Position numbers and translations under genes: made by a program
Assembly: GCA_021794275.1 (NCBI GenBank)
Contig: JAJYRD010000073.1
Location: 17,180 to 81,179, forward strand
Origin: Pseudomonadota bacterium
Lineage (GTDB): Bacteria; Pseudomonadota; Gammaproteobacteria; Acidiferrobacterales; Acidiferrobacteraceae
Direction: 5' to 3'
DNA: 64,000 nt
Notes under the pieces: generated by a model
The model's database searches: none
The model's input: the letters and a program-made list of their open reading frames with translations, nothing else
Told to the model about the DNA's origin: nothing
Shown here: positions 54,570 to 63,938 of the stretch, piece after piece
How the letters are laid out: every line of letters begins with the position of its first letter
Position numbering within the stretch: position 1 is the stretch's first letter

Positions 54570-55862
54570 TCACGCGCGCTCGCGCGCGATGCCGGGCTCG
54601 GTCCGCGGGCCGCCTGGGATGTACGCCGCCGGATCGATACCGTGGGCGGCAGCCGGCAGGACGCGCCGAATCTCCGCGGCCCGCGCCACGTGATCCGACC
54701 CTGCGCCCAAGTCGAGGACGGTCCCGGGTGCTACCCGCACGCCATCGGCACGCCGTGCAAGTGCCACGCTGGGTCGCAAATATCGCTTGCGGTCAACGGC
54801 CACCACGACACCTATGTCCCCTGTGCTCAATTCCACGATGCTGCCTATGGGATAGGTGCCGAGACATTGGATGAACTGGTCGACGAGGCCCCCGTGATAC
54901 TCCTTGTTGCGCATCGCGTAGAACCGGCCCAAAGCCTCATAGGGCGAGATGCCGGCGTGATAGGCGCGGTCGCTCGTGATGGCGTCGTAGCTATCGACGA
55001 TGGCCGCCATGAGGCCGAAGAGACCAATACGCTCCCCGCTTAGGCCCCGCGCGTAGCCGCCGCCGTGGTAACGCTCGTGGTGACAGGCCGCCACCTCGAT
55101 TGCCGCCATGGGAATGTCCCGCGCCGACTCGAGGATCTTCACACCCTCGGGGACGTGACCCTTCACGATCTCGAATTCATGGTCCGTGAGGCGCTCGGGC
55201 TTATTCAGGATATCGTTCGGGATCTTGACCTTGCCGATGTCATGGAGGAGCGCGCCGATCCCGAGGATATTGAGTTCCGGAACGGTCAGGTCGAGATGGC
55301 GGCCGAAGGCCAAGGCCAGGATGGCCACACGAATGCAGTGCAGGGCCGTGTATTCATCCTTGTTGCGCAGATGGGTAAACCAGACCAATGCGTCTGGGTT
55401 GCGCCCCACGCTATCGACCATGCCGCTGATCACCCGCCGCAGCCCTGACACGTCGACCCGCCGGCCGAGGCGGACATCATCCAGCATGGTGTAGACGAGT
55501 CCGCGCGCATCGGCCTCGATCGCCCGCGCGACCTGTATCTCCGCCTCCAAGGCGGCCGGTTCACCATGGATCGAGGGGGCTCGACGGGCCGCCTGCGACG
55601 CAGCGAGCACCTCTGCCCGCCTGTCCTCGCCAGCAGGCACGGCTCGTTTCACGGTCGCGTGCGAGCGGGCTCCAGGGACACTTGTGGCATGGGTCTGGTC
55701 ATAAACATAAACATACTCGCAGACACGCCGCAGTTCGCGCAGTTCGGTGTCGGTACGCACCTCGAGGCCTTGAAACAGAAACGAGGTTTCGGTCCAGGGG
55801 CGATCGAGGTCGATGACGTACATCCCCCTCTTTAGGTCCTGGACATGAATGCGCTTTCCCAT
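54570..55862 (-). CDS. DUF3391 plus HD-GYP c-di-GMP phosphodiesterase-like protein
   Basis: 430 residues. An N-terminal DUF3391 domain (residues 1-60, VQDLKRGMYVIDLDRPW) is followed by the HD-GYP domain from about 150: HCIRVA, LLHDIGKVKIP (His207-Asp208), the HVPEG His and HHERYHGGGYARGL at 261-274. The GYP signature reads GYA. Metal ligands look intact, so phosphodiesterase activity is plausible but the substitution is notable. Convergent with hemJ. Confidence 0.88.
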   Translation of the reverse strand: MGKRIHVQDLKRGMYVIDLDRPWTETSFLFQGLEVRTDTELRELRRVCEYVYVYDQTHATSVPGARSHATVKRAVPAGEDRRAEVLAASQAARRAPSIHGEPAALEAEIQVARAIEADARGLVYTMLDDVRLGRRVDVSGLRRVISGMVDSVGRNPDALVWFTHLRNKDEYTALHCIRVAILALAFGRHLDLTVPELNILGIGALLHDIGKVKIPNDILNKPERLTDHEFEIVKGHVPEGVKILESARDIPMAAIEVAACHHERYHGGGYARGLSGERIGLFGLMAAIVDSYDAITSDRAYHAGISPYEALGRFYAMRNKEYHGGLVDQFIQCLGTYPIGSIVELSTGDIGVVVAVDRKRYLRPSVALARRADGVRVAPGTVLDLGAGSDHVARAAEIRRVLPAAAHGIDPAAYIPGGPRTEPGIARERA

Positions 55863-56193
55863 GGGTATCGCTCCGTGTCAGCCGATCTGGCATACGGATC
55901 CCTTGCCACGGTCATATCCTAAGGATGTAAGAATACCGCAAAGACGCGCCGCCCTCATCCCCCTTAAACGTCACGCGTCCAGACGACGCGTCGGCGATTC
56001 CATTTACGGGACGACAGGCTCTATACGCACACGAGGGCGTTATATCCGCGCGAGAGGTCCGTGATCGGCTGACATGAAAAAGCCCGACGATCGGCTACAC
56101 TGAGTCGCGTTCGGGAACCGGCGGCAAAGCTTCCGTTAGCAGTTAAGTGAATGCTAATATATACCAAGGACGAGGTCCGGTAAAGGAGTGTTT
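55863..56193. other. promoter-bearing gap before the efflux operon
   Basis: 331 bp between the divergent HD-GYP gene and the TolC-like gene. No gene is supported. It must contain both promoters; an AT-rich stretch, TAATATATA, at 56154 is a possible -10 region for the efflux operon, but no convincing -35 box is seen. Confidence 0.4.
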
Positions 56194-57552
56194 ATGAAAC
56201 CGTTGGGGATGGCTTTGGGGATCGTGCTTGGACTGACCGGGGGCCAAGCGATCGCCCGCTCCTTCACCCTGTCGCAGGCGGTCGACTTCGCGATCGTCCA
56301 TAATAGTATGGCGCGGATGGCGCAAGCGAAGCGCGGTGCGGCGCGCGCCGAGTTCAAGCTCGCGGGCGACCAGGACGTCCCCCAGGCGAGCGTGAGCTAC
56401 GGCTATCTCTTCAGCAACAACCCCCTTGAGGCCCTGTCGGCAGAGTTGGAACGCCGGCAGGTGAGTGCCGCGGCCTTCACCCCGAGCACACTGAACCATC
56501 CGGGCGTCACCAAACTGGGCACGACGACCCTGTCCCTTTCGTGGCCCGTCTACAGCGGGGGCGCAATCGACGCCGACCTGCGCGCCGGGCGCTATGCGCG
56601 CCAAGCAGCACGCAGTGCCGCACTGCGTGCCCGTCAAGCCATCATGGCGCAGGTGATACAGTCATACGAGGGCGTCCTTGTCGCGCGCCAGGGCCTCGCA
56701 GTGGCCCAGAAAGCGGTGACCGCGGCACGCCGCCACGCGCGCACCGCCCGCTATCTCTATTCCAGGGGACGCATCGTGCGCTCGGATGCGCTCACGGCGT
56801 CTGTCAATCTGGGGGCGAGCGAGGACATGCTCGCGCAGGCACGCGGCAACGTCCGCATCGCCCTGGACAACCTGTCGGCGGCCATGGGGGCGCCGGCTGC
56901 TCTCGCAATCGAGGTGCCGGATGCGACCCTCAAGGTCGTCCCGGTACCGGATCAAGACGTCGCGCGTTTTTATCAGCGAGCCCTCGCGCATCGGCCCGAC
57001 CTCGCGGCCTTGCGTGCCGAGGCCGCTGCCGCGCGCGCCCAAGCCCAAGCGGCCCGCGACCGATCGTCGTTTCAGGTCCACCTCATGGCCCAGACACAGT
57101 GGTTCAGCGAAACCCCGGGGCTGCGCCATAATGCCTGGACAGTCGGCGCCGTGATCAGCAAATCCCTCTATGACGGGCACCGCAATCGAGACCAGGCCGA
57201 CGTTCTCGAGGAACGCGCGGCCGAACTGGACGCCCAACTCGCGGGTCTGCGCGCGCGCATCCATGACGAAGTGCTGCGTGCCTATGAAACCATGCGCATC
57301 GCGATGAGGCGTTATCGCATAGCGAACGCCAATGTGGCTCGCGCAAGGCAGGCCGTGGCGGTGACACAGGTGCGCTATGGGGAAGGCCGCACCATCCTCC
57401 TCGATCTCCTGAACGCCGAACACGGCCTCGTGCAGGCCCGCGAGGCGCGGCTTGCGGCGCTCTACAGTCTGGTAGCCAACCGCGCCGCGCTGGCGGAGGC
57501 TTGCGGAACGCTTAAGCGCCGGATGCTCTCGACCCTCGGGGTCGCATCATGA
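56194..57552 (+). CDS. TolC-family outer-membrane efflux protein
   Basis: 452 residues with signal peptide (MALGIVLGLTGGQAIA). Two homologous halves of beta-strand/alpha-helical hairpins: SFTLSQAVDFAIVHNSMARM opens the first, and LAHRPDLAALRAEAAAARAQ the second. The GPVYSGG-type segment (LSWPVYSGGAIDADL) is typical. AAGGAG sits 5 bases before ATG 56194. First gene of a TolC-adaptor-RND operon; its stop overlaps the adaptor start by 4 bp. Confidence 0.9.
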   Translation: MKPLGMALGIVLGLTGGQAIARSFTLSQAVDFAIVHNSMARMAQAKRGAARAEFKLAGDQDVPQASVSYGYLFSNNPLEALSAELERRQVSAAAFTPSTLNHPGVTKLGTTTLSLSWPVYSGGAIDADLRAGRYARQAARSAALRARQAIMAQVIQSYEGVLVARQGLAVAQKAVTAARRHARTARYLYSRGRIVRSDALTASVNLGASEDMLAQARGNVRIALDNLSAAMGAPAALAIEVPDATLKVVPVPDQDVARFYQRALAHRPDLAALRAEAAAARAQAQAARDRSSFQVHLMAQTQWFSETPGLRHNAWTVGAVISKSLYDGHRNRDQADVLEERAAELDAQLAGLRARIHDEVLRAYETMRIAMRRYRIANANVARARQAVAVTQVRYGEGRTILLDLLNAEHGLVQAREARLAALYSLVANRAALAEACGTLKRRMLSTLGVAS

Positions 57553-57950
57553 GCCGCGCAAAGCTTCGGCCCTTAGCCATGATGCTCACGCTTGCGGCGT
57601 GCGCCCACAAAGCGCCGCCACCCTCCCCGCCGGCCGTGCGGCCGGCGGCCACGCGCGCCGTTCTGCGACTGCAGATACCTGCTGACCTCGATCCGCACGG
57701 TGACATCGTGATCCCAAGAGACGCCATCGTCCACCAGGGCAGCCTGCCCGGGGTCTTCGTGCTAAGCGATCGGGGGCGTGCGCGCTTTCGCCTAGTGAAG
57801 ATCGGTGCGACCACGGCCCGCGTGGCGCAGATATTGAGCGGCTTGAGCGGGACCGAGACGCTGGTCCTCCCACCTTTCCGGGGCGTCCATGACGGGACAC
57901 CCATCCATCCGCAGGCCATCACGACAAGAGGACCGCATGGCAGACGTTGA
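57549..57950 (+). CDS. miniature RND periplasmic adaptor lipoprotein
   Basis: 133 residues with a lipoprotein signal peptide (LAMMLTLAAC, lipid-accepting Cys18). The mature part corresponds only to the beta-barrel/membrane-proximal portion of membrane-fusion proteins: DIVIPRDAIVHQGSLPGVFV, GRARFRLVKIGATTARVAQI and LSGLSGTETLVLPPF. The lipoyl domain and alpha-hairpin, which reach towards TolC in normal adaptors of 350-400 residues, are missing. Start and stop overlap its neighbours, so it is not a leftover fragment but part of the operon as it stands. Confidence 0.78.
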   Translation: MSRAKLRPLAMMLTLAACAHKAPPPSPPAVRPAATRAVLRLQIPADLDPHGDIVIPRDAIVHQGSLPGVFVLSDRGRARFRLVKIGATTARVAQILSGLSGTETLVLPPFRGVHDGTPIHPQAITTRGPHGRR

Positions 57951-60900
57951 CCCGAAGCCGCAAGGACCGCTCAACATATCGGGACGCCTGACCCGCTATT
58001 TCATCGACAGCAAGATCACGATCCTGGTGGTCGTCGTGGCCATACTGGCCGGAGTCCTGGCATTGCGCACCACGCCACGGACGGAAAATCCCCAGATCGT
58101 GGTGCCCGCCGCCAATATCATCGTCGCAAAACCGGGAGCGAGTCCGCGCGAGGTGAAAAATCTCGTCGTTGACCCCCTGCAGGCGATACTGCGAGGCATG
58201 CGCGGAATTCACCACACCTATGGGCTCGCGCTCGACTCCATGGGCGTAGTCACGGTGAAATTCCAAGTAGGCGCAAACCGCGTCACGTCGCTCGTGCGAC
58301 TCTACAACAAGATTATGAGCAACATGAGCCGCATGCCGCCGGGGACGCAACAACCGGTCATCCAGCCGCTCGACGTAAACCAGGTCCCCATCGTTACGAT
58401 CTCCCTTGCGAGCGCCGCCATGAGCGGCGTGCACCTGCGGGCGATCGCGACGGAGGTCCTGCACCACCTGCGGCGCGTGCCAGGCACCTCGCGCGCCTAT
58501 CTGATCGGCGGCCAACGCCGCAAGATCAATATTGTCCTGCACCCCCGCCTCATGCGTCGCTACGACGTGACATTGGACGACATCCGCAAGGTCGTGGAGG
58601 CCACAAACGTCGAGATCCCCTCGGGGCACTTCACCAACCATAACCGACGCGCGACCATCCATGCGGGCACGATGCTGCGCTCCGCCAAGGACGTCGGCCG
58701 GGTAGTGGTGAGCCTCTATAATCATCGCCCGGTGTATCTGCGCGATGTGGCGACGGTCACGGATGGCGCCGGACGCATCAAGACCGTGCACGAGGTCGGA
58801 TTCGGGCCAGCCTACACCCGCGCCCGGCCGCCCAATATCGACGTGCCCGAGGTCACGATCGCGATCGCCAAGCGTGCCGGCACCAATGCGGTGACCGTTG
58901 CAAACGCCGTGCTCCACAAGTTGAGCGCGCTGCAAGGCCACATCATCCCCGCCACCGTGCATGTCAATGTCACCCGCGACGACGGACAGCGCGCCGACAG
59001 TGCCGTCAATACGCTCATCGAGCACCTCTTCATCGCGGTAGCGACGGTCGTGGTTCTACTCGTCTTGTTTCTCGGCTGGCGCGCAGCTGCCATCGTCACG
59101 GTCACGATCCCGCTTATCCTGTTCGTGACACTCGCCGTGGACGACCTCGAGGGCCAGACCATCAACCGTATCACCCTGTTCGCCCTCATCCTATCGCTCG
59201 GTCTTTTGGTGGACGATTCCATCGTCGTCATCGAAAACATCTTCCGGCATTACGCGAAGGCCGGCGTCGATAGGGTGCGCGAGGCCGTGAGCGCGGTCAA
59301 CGAGATCGGCCGTCCCACCAATCTCGCAACCCTAGCCGTGATCGTGGCCTTCCTGCCCATGCTCTATGTGAGCGGCATGATGGGCCCGTACATGGCGCCG
59401 ATCCCAAAGAACGTGCCGATCGCCATGATCACCTCGCTGTTCATTGCGTATACGGTCGCCCCATGGGCAGCGCGGATGTGGCTCAAGGGCCACGTCGGCC
59501 CCGGGCACGACCGGCCTGGCATATTGCAGAGAGGGTATGCACGCATCATGCGTGTGCTGCTCTCGCGCCCCTTTGCGCGGCGCGGCTTCCTGCTTGCCAT
59601 CATCCTCGTATTCGCGGGTGTGCTCGCCCTACCCGCCTTGCGCATCGTCAGCTTCAAGATGCTCCCGCGCAACAATAACAATAGCTTCGACATCACGGTG
59701 CGGACCCGCGCCGGGAGCACGCTGGAGGACACCGACCGCGTCATCACGGCGCTCGGCAACATCGTGCGCCGGAATCGCTATGTCACGAGCTACGATCTGT
59801 CCGCGGGCGCGATGGGCGCCATCAATTTTAGTGGACTCTTACGTGGCGAGACCCTGAAGAGAGGACCCGCCGTGGGGGAGGTCCAGGTGCACCTCGTACG
59901 CAAGAGCGAGCGGCCGCTATCGTCGATCGTTATCGTGCGCTCCCTGAGGCCTGCAGTCGACAAACTCGCCGCACGCACCGGGGCCATGATCAAAATCGTC
60001 CAACACCCGCCGGGGCCGCCAGTACGAGCGACGATCATGGCGGAGGTCTTCGGCCCGAACTATCACAGGGTGCAGGTGATCGCAAACGACCTCCGCTACG
60101 GCCTGTTCGCGCATATGCCGCACCTCGCGGGCGTCGACAGCACCGTTCCCCACCGCTCGACCCAGTACATCATCAAGGTCGACCGCCGGGAGGCGGCCCT
60201 GCGCGGCGTGAGCGCAGCCCAGGCCGCGCAGACTTTGAAGGGCTTCCTGTCGGGCATAAGCGACGGAACGGTGCATATCCCGCGCGCCAAGGAGCCGGTC
60301 CCGATCCGCTTCCGCGTACCGATCGCAGACCACATAGGCCCCTATGATCTCGGCAAGATCTTCGTCACGAACCCCGAGGGGCGCGAGATCCCGCTGTCGG
60401 CCATCGTGCGCGTGATCAAGCGCCCGGCGCCGGACCCCATCTATCAGAAGGACGGCCGCGACGTCGAATACGTCACCGCCGGAATGAGTCAGGGAAGCCC
60501 CGTGTATCCCGTGTTGCACATGTGGCAGTACCTGAAGCACCACAAAGTGGATGGCGTGCGCCTGAAACAGAACTTCATGGAGGATCCAAGCAGTCTCCAT
60601 TATGGCCTGCGCTGGAGTGGCGAGATGCGCCTCACCCTGAACGTGTTCCGCGATCTGGGCTCGGCCTTCGGGGTGGCCATCCTTTTGATCTATGTGATCC
60701 TGGTCGGCTATTACCGATCGTTCGCGATCCCGATCATCGTCATGGGCTCGATCCCGCTCACGATCATAGGCGTGTTCCCGGGGCATGCGGCCCTGGGGCA
60801 GTACTTCACCGCCACCTCCATGATCGGGGTCATCGCCCTCGCCGGCGTCGTGGTGCGCAACTCGCTCCTTTTGATCGACTTCATCCTTGACTATCGGCGT

Positions 60901-61152
60901 GCCGGACACGCGCTCGCCGAGGCTGTGGTGCAGGCGGGGGCGGTGCGCCTGCGACCCATCATGCTGACTGCGCTCGCGATCATACTTGGCACCGCGATCA
61001 TGGTCATGGATCCGGTGTTCGGGGGCCTTGCCATCTCGCTCATCTTCGGGACCCTCGCCTCGACCGTGCTCACGCTCTTTGTGATACCACTCGGGTATTT
61101 CGCCTACGCGAATTTCTCGGAGCGCGGAGGTCGGGCCCCACATCTCCACTGA
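57937..61152 (+). CDS. RND-family efflux pump permease (AcrB-like)
   Basis: 1071 residues, inner-membrane trimer driven by protons. First helix at residues 28-48 (ITILVVVVAILAGVLAL). Two large periplasmic loops. The proton-relay Asp pair lies in LGLLVDDSIVVIENIF. The second half has helices at about 915-1060, for example LIYVILVGYYRSFAIPIIVM. The periplasmic loop NIIVAKPGASPREVKNLVVD is typical. ATG 57937 overlaps the mini-adaptor gene by 14 bp. Substrate unknown. Confidence 0.92.
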   Translation: MADVDPKPQGPLNISGRLTRYFIDSKITILVVVVAILAGVLALRTTPRTENPQIVVPAANIIVAKPGASPREVKNLVVDPLQAILRGMRGIHHTYGLALDSMGVVTVKFQVGANRVTSLVRLYNKIMSNMSRMPPGTQQPVIQPLDVNQVPIVTISLASAAMSGVHLRAIATEVLHHLRRVPGTSRAYLIGGQRRKINIVLHPRLMRRYDVTLDDIRKVVEATNVEIPSGHFTNHNRRATIHAGTMLRSAKDVGRVVVSLYNHRPVYLRDVATVTDGAGRIKTVHEVGFGPAYTRARPPNIDVPEVTIAIAKRAGTNAVTVANAVLHKLSALQGHIIPATVHVNVTRDDGQRADSAVNTLIEHLFIAVATVVVLLVLFLGWRAAAIVTVTIPLILFVTLAVDDLEGQTINRITLFALILSLGLLVDDSIVVIENIFRHYAKAGVDRVREAVSAVNEIGRPTNLATLAVIVAFLPMLYVSGMMGPYMAPIPKNVPIAMITSLFIAYTVAPWAARMWLKGHVGPGHDRPGILQRGYARIMRVLLSRPFARRGFLLAIILVFAGVLALPALRIVSFKMLPRNNNNSFDITVRTRAGSTLEDTDRVITALGNIVRRNRYVTSYDLSAGAMGAINFSGLLRGETLKRGPAVGEVQVHLVRKSERPLSSIVIVRSLRPAVDKLAARTGAMIKIVQHPPGPPVRATIMAEVFGPNYHRVQVIANDLRYGLFAHMPHLAGVDSTVPHRSTQYIIKVDRREAALRGVSAAQAAQTLKGFLSGISDGTVHIPRAKEPVPIRFRVPIADHIGPYDLGKIFVTNPEGREIPLSAIVRVIKRPAPDPIYQKDGRDVEYVTAGMSQGSPVYPVLHMWQYLKHHKVDGVRLKQNFMEDPSSLHYGLRWSGEMRLTLNVFRDLGSAFGVAILLIYVILVGYYRSFAIPIIVMGSIPLTIIGVFPGHAALGQYFTATSMIGVIALAGVVVRNSLLLIDFILDYRRAGHALAEAVVQAGAVRLRPIMLTALAIILGTAIMVMDPVFGGLAISLIFGTLASTVLTLFVIPLGYFAYANFSERGGRAPHLH

Positions 61153-61633
61153 GCGTCGGCGCCTGTCCGGACACGAACCCCGGAACCGGGGCGTGAACGA
61201 CACGCCGCCGGGACCCTCTCGCCTGTTCCCGGATCCCCATGGCACCCCTCCGCCGGTCTGGATGGCGCTCCGGGCGGCGAGTCGACGTGGTGTCGCTTCC
61301 AGCATATGCTAGATACCAGGAGGCATGCTGGCCGGGGGCTCGGTCAGGCAAACGGGGTGTCGTGTCCGCGCTTCCCGTAATGACCGGCATCAGGCCGTCG
61401 CTCATCCCCGGGCGCCTGAATGAGGGGAGTGCGCAGGCGTCACGGGGGTCGGGCCGCCAGGCACGCCATGCTGGCGGAGATCTCACCCCTCGGCCCAAAT
61501 CCTCGGCCGTCGGGCAAGACACGCATCGCGCACCGCCGCGGGCCGACATGAGAGGCGCCATCGTTCCGACCCCCGGTCGATGACCGGAAGGGAAGCGGAC
61601 GGCCGACATGCGCACGACGGGATACGAGGCACC
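61153..61633. other. gap between the efflux operon and the DUF262 gene
   Basis: About 480 bp with no supported gene. It holds CCCCGGAACCGGGG (near 61182, a GC palindrome that could help termination of the efflux operon, without a T run) and an inverted repeat CCAGCAT (61299-61305) / ATGCTGG (61325-61331), whose left arm overlaps the palindrome AGCATATGCT; it might be an operator for the downstream gene. Confidence 0.4.
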
Positions 61634-63349
61634 ATGGCCGCAACGAATTTCAAGACTGAAAACAACACGTTCCGGAAGCTGATCGGTAACGGCCTGACTT
61701 ACCGGATCCCGCGCTTTCAGCGCGACTACAGCTGGACGAACGAGGAATGGGAAGACCTATGGACGGATCTCATCGCCGTCCTCGACGATGGCGATGAACA
61801 TGCCCACTATATGGGCTACCTGGTGCTGCAATCCATGGACGACAAGACATTCGACGTCATCGATGGCCAGCAGCGGCTTACGACCATCAGCATCATCGTT
61901 CTTGCCGTTCTGAAGAACCTCCAACGGCTGATCGACGCGAAAAACGATCCGGAGGCAAACGAGCGGCGCAAGCAGCAAATTCAGCAAACCTATGTCGGTT
62001 ATCTCGACCCGGTCACGCTTGTCGCGCGCCCGAAGCTCAGCCTCAATCGCAACAACAACAGTTATTACCAGACCTATCTCATCCCGCTTGGACATCTCCC
62101 CCAGCGGGGATTCCGGGCATCCGAACACTTGTTGCGCAAGGCCTTCGAATGGTTCGACAGACAAGTCGCGGCCTATCTGAGGAGCGCCACCGGAGATGAA
62201 GGCAGGCGTCTCGCCAAACTGGTGGAAGATTTGAGCGACCGCCTGTTTTTTACGGTCATCACCGTCACGGATGAGCTGAACGCCTACAAGGTGTTCGAAA
62301 CGCTCAATGCGCGTGGCGTACGGCTTTCCGCCACCGACCTCTTGAAGAATTATCTGTTTTCCGTACTCGACCGCGGGAGCGAAACCGACCACGAATTGCG
62401 GACCCTCGAGGAGCGGTGGGAGGCGATCGTGGGTCGCCTGCAATCGGAAAACTTTCCGGACTTCCTGCGCGTTCACTGGAACAGTCGCCGATCCTTCGCG
62501 CGACAGGCGGACCTGTTCAAGACGATCCGCGCGCAGCTTCAAACGCCGGAGGCGGTTTTCCGGCTATTGCGCGAGATGGAGGAAGATCTGGACACCTATC
62601 TGGCGCTCTCCTCACCCGAACCCTCGGATTGGCCGCAGGATGACAAACGACTCGCGGGATCCCTGAAGACCTTTCGCGTGCGCCAGCCCTTCCCTTTGTT
62701 GTTGGCCGCCAAGCGCGTATTCAGCGCAGCGGACTTTACCGGACTGCTGCGGGCCACGGTCGCCATATCCATGCGATTCAACGTCATAGGTTCATACAGC
62801 ACCGCCGAGCAGGAGCGCACGTACAACGAGGTGGCAGAACGCCTGGCAAGAAGCGAGCTTGTCCTGCTGGAGCCTGTTCTACTTGCGATGCGCAGTATTT
62901 ATCCTGACGATGCGACATTCCGTACTGCGTTTGCCGATAAGACGATCCGCACCACGGATGCACGGAACAACCGCGTCGTCCGCTTCATTTTGTGCGCACT
63001 GGAAAAGCACCTTTCGGGACAGGACCTGAGCTTCACCAGCGACGCATTCACGATAGAGCACGTACTGCCCCAGAACGCCGCTGACGGTTGGGGTGGTCTT
63101 AGCAATGACGACGCGGCCGCGCTTTGCTATCGCCTCGGCAACATGACGCTATTGGAGGCGGGCGCGAACCGCGATCTGGGTGTAGCCCCGTACGCCGAAA
63201 AAAGGGTGGCCTATCAGAAAAGCGTGTTTGCCATCACGAGAGCGCTGGCGCGGGAAAGCGCCGAGTGGACGCCGGAGAGGATCGGGGCCCGGCAGGCCTG
63301 GATGGCGGACCAAGCCACGTCCATCTGGCGTATCGCGCAACTGAGCTGA
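61634..63349 (+). CDS. DUF262/DUF1524 protein (GmrSD-like, probable modification-dependent restriction)
   Basis: 571 residues. The N-terminal DUF262 domain has YRIPRFQRDYSW and the DGQQR motif (residues 77-81, FDVIDGQQRLTT). The C-terminal DUF1524 HNH-like domain has TIEHVLPQN (His476) and YRLGNMTLLEAGANRDLG. GmrS and GmrD of phage-defence systems have these domains, here in one chain; they cleave DNA with glucosylated or otherwise modified cytosine. ATG 61634 was chosen because the conserved domain begins shortly after. Flanked on the right by IS607-type DNA. Confidence 0.85.
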   Translation: MAATNFKTENNTFRKLIGNGLTYRIPRFQRDYSWTNEEWEDLWTDLIAVLDDGDEHAHYMGYLVLQSMDDKTFDVIDGQQRLTTISIIVLAVLKNLQRLIDAKNDPEANERRKQQIQQTYVGYLDPVTLVARPKLSLNRNNNSYYQTYLIPLGHLPQRGFRASEHLLRKAFEWFDRQVAAYLRSATGDEGRRLAKLVEDLSDRLFFTVITVTDELNAYKVFETLNARGVRLSATDLLKNYLFSVLDRGSETDHELRTLEERWEAIVGRLQSENFPDFLRVHWNSRRSFARQADLFKTIRAQLQTPEAVFRLLREMEEDLDTYLALSSPEPSDWPQDDKRLAGSLKTFRVRQPFPLLLAAKRVFSAADFTGLLRATVAISMRFNVIGSYSTAEQERTYNEVAERLARSELVLLEPVLLAMRSIYPDDATFRTAFADKTIRTTDARNNRVVRFILCALEKHLSGQDLSFTSDAFTIEHVLPQNAADGWGGLSNDDAAALCYRLGNMTLLEAGANRDLGVAPYAEKRVAYQKSVFAITRALARESAEWTPERIGARQAWMADQATSIWRIAQLS

Positions 63350-63426
63350 GAGATGCGCAAGCGCCACGCTGACGCGAAGTCCGGGGGTTCAAACAGTTTG
63401 CTTGAAATCTAATCAATCCTAATCTT

Positions 63427-63876
63427 ATGCTTTCCAAAATGGAGAAATTGGTGAGCATCAGTGAAGCCGCGCAGGCGCTGGGTGCGTCGATCACGACCCT
63501 GCGCCGCTGGGAGGCATCGGGCAAGCTGGCCGCCGAACACACCGCGGGCGGCCATCGCCGTTATGATCTCGCGAAACTCAAGCCGGAGATGTTCCGCGCC
63601 GAGAGGGAAGCCGGGCGGCGTACCGTGGCCTACGCCCGCGTGTCCAGCTACGACCAGAAGGACGATCTGGAGCGGCAGAAGCAGGTCTTGGCGTTGCACT
63701 GCGCCCGCCAGGGTTGGACGTTCGAGGTCATCGCCGATCTGGGTTCAGGCATGAACTATCACAAGAAAGGCTTGAAGCGCTTGCTGGATGATAAGGTTGA
63801 AGGACGCATCGGGCGGCCGGCCCCCGCCCGGACCGGTGGCCCCCAGCGGGCGGGGTCCTGGTCTCCCCTGCGATGA
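63427..63876 (+). mobile_element. tnpA: truncated IS607-family serine transposase TnpA
   Basis: 149 codons (a second possible start at 63439). A MerR-like HTH (LVSISEAAQALGASITTLRR, then GHRRYDL) is followed by the serine-recombinase start VAYARVSSYDQKDDLERQKQ (catalytic Ser) up to GLKRLLDDKVEGRI. Then the sequence leaves the family and reads GC-rich DNA to a TGA. About 70-90 C-terminal residues of the catalytic domain are missing, and no tnpB follows, so the element is a remnant. It starts 77 bp after the DUF262 gene. Confidence 0.85.
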
Positions 63877-63938
63877 ACACTGCTCCGCGCATTCCCCTTC
63901 CTAGGACGCAGACCAGGAGGGGGTCGAGCGGAGGGTTT
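63874..63938. repeat. structured repeat, copy 2
   Basis: 65-bp imperfect palindrome starting at the stop codon of the truncated tnpA (TGAACACT) and ending GGTTT. Outer stem CTCCGC (63883-63888) with GCGGAG (63928-63933); internal loop GCATT/TCGA; inner stem CCCCTTCCT (63894-63902) with AGGAGGGGG (63915-63923). It matches copy 1 at 38829-38908 except for a shorter apical part. From 63939 to 64000 no gene is seen. Confidence 0.7.

Noticed and set aside
57919..59025. A His/Asp-rich 368-codon open frame opposite the RND pump
   Set aside because: It is the antisense reading of certain RND sequence; such frames occur along the entire gene.
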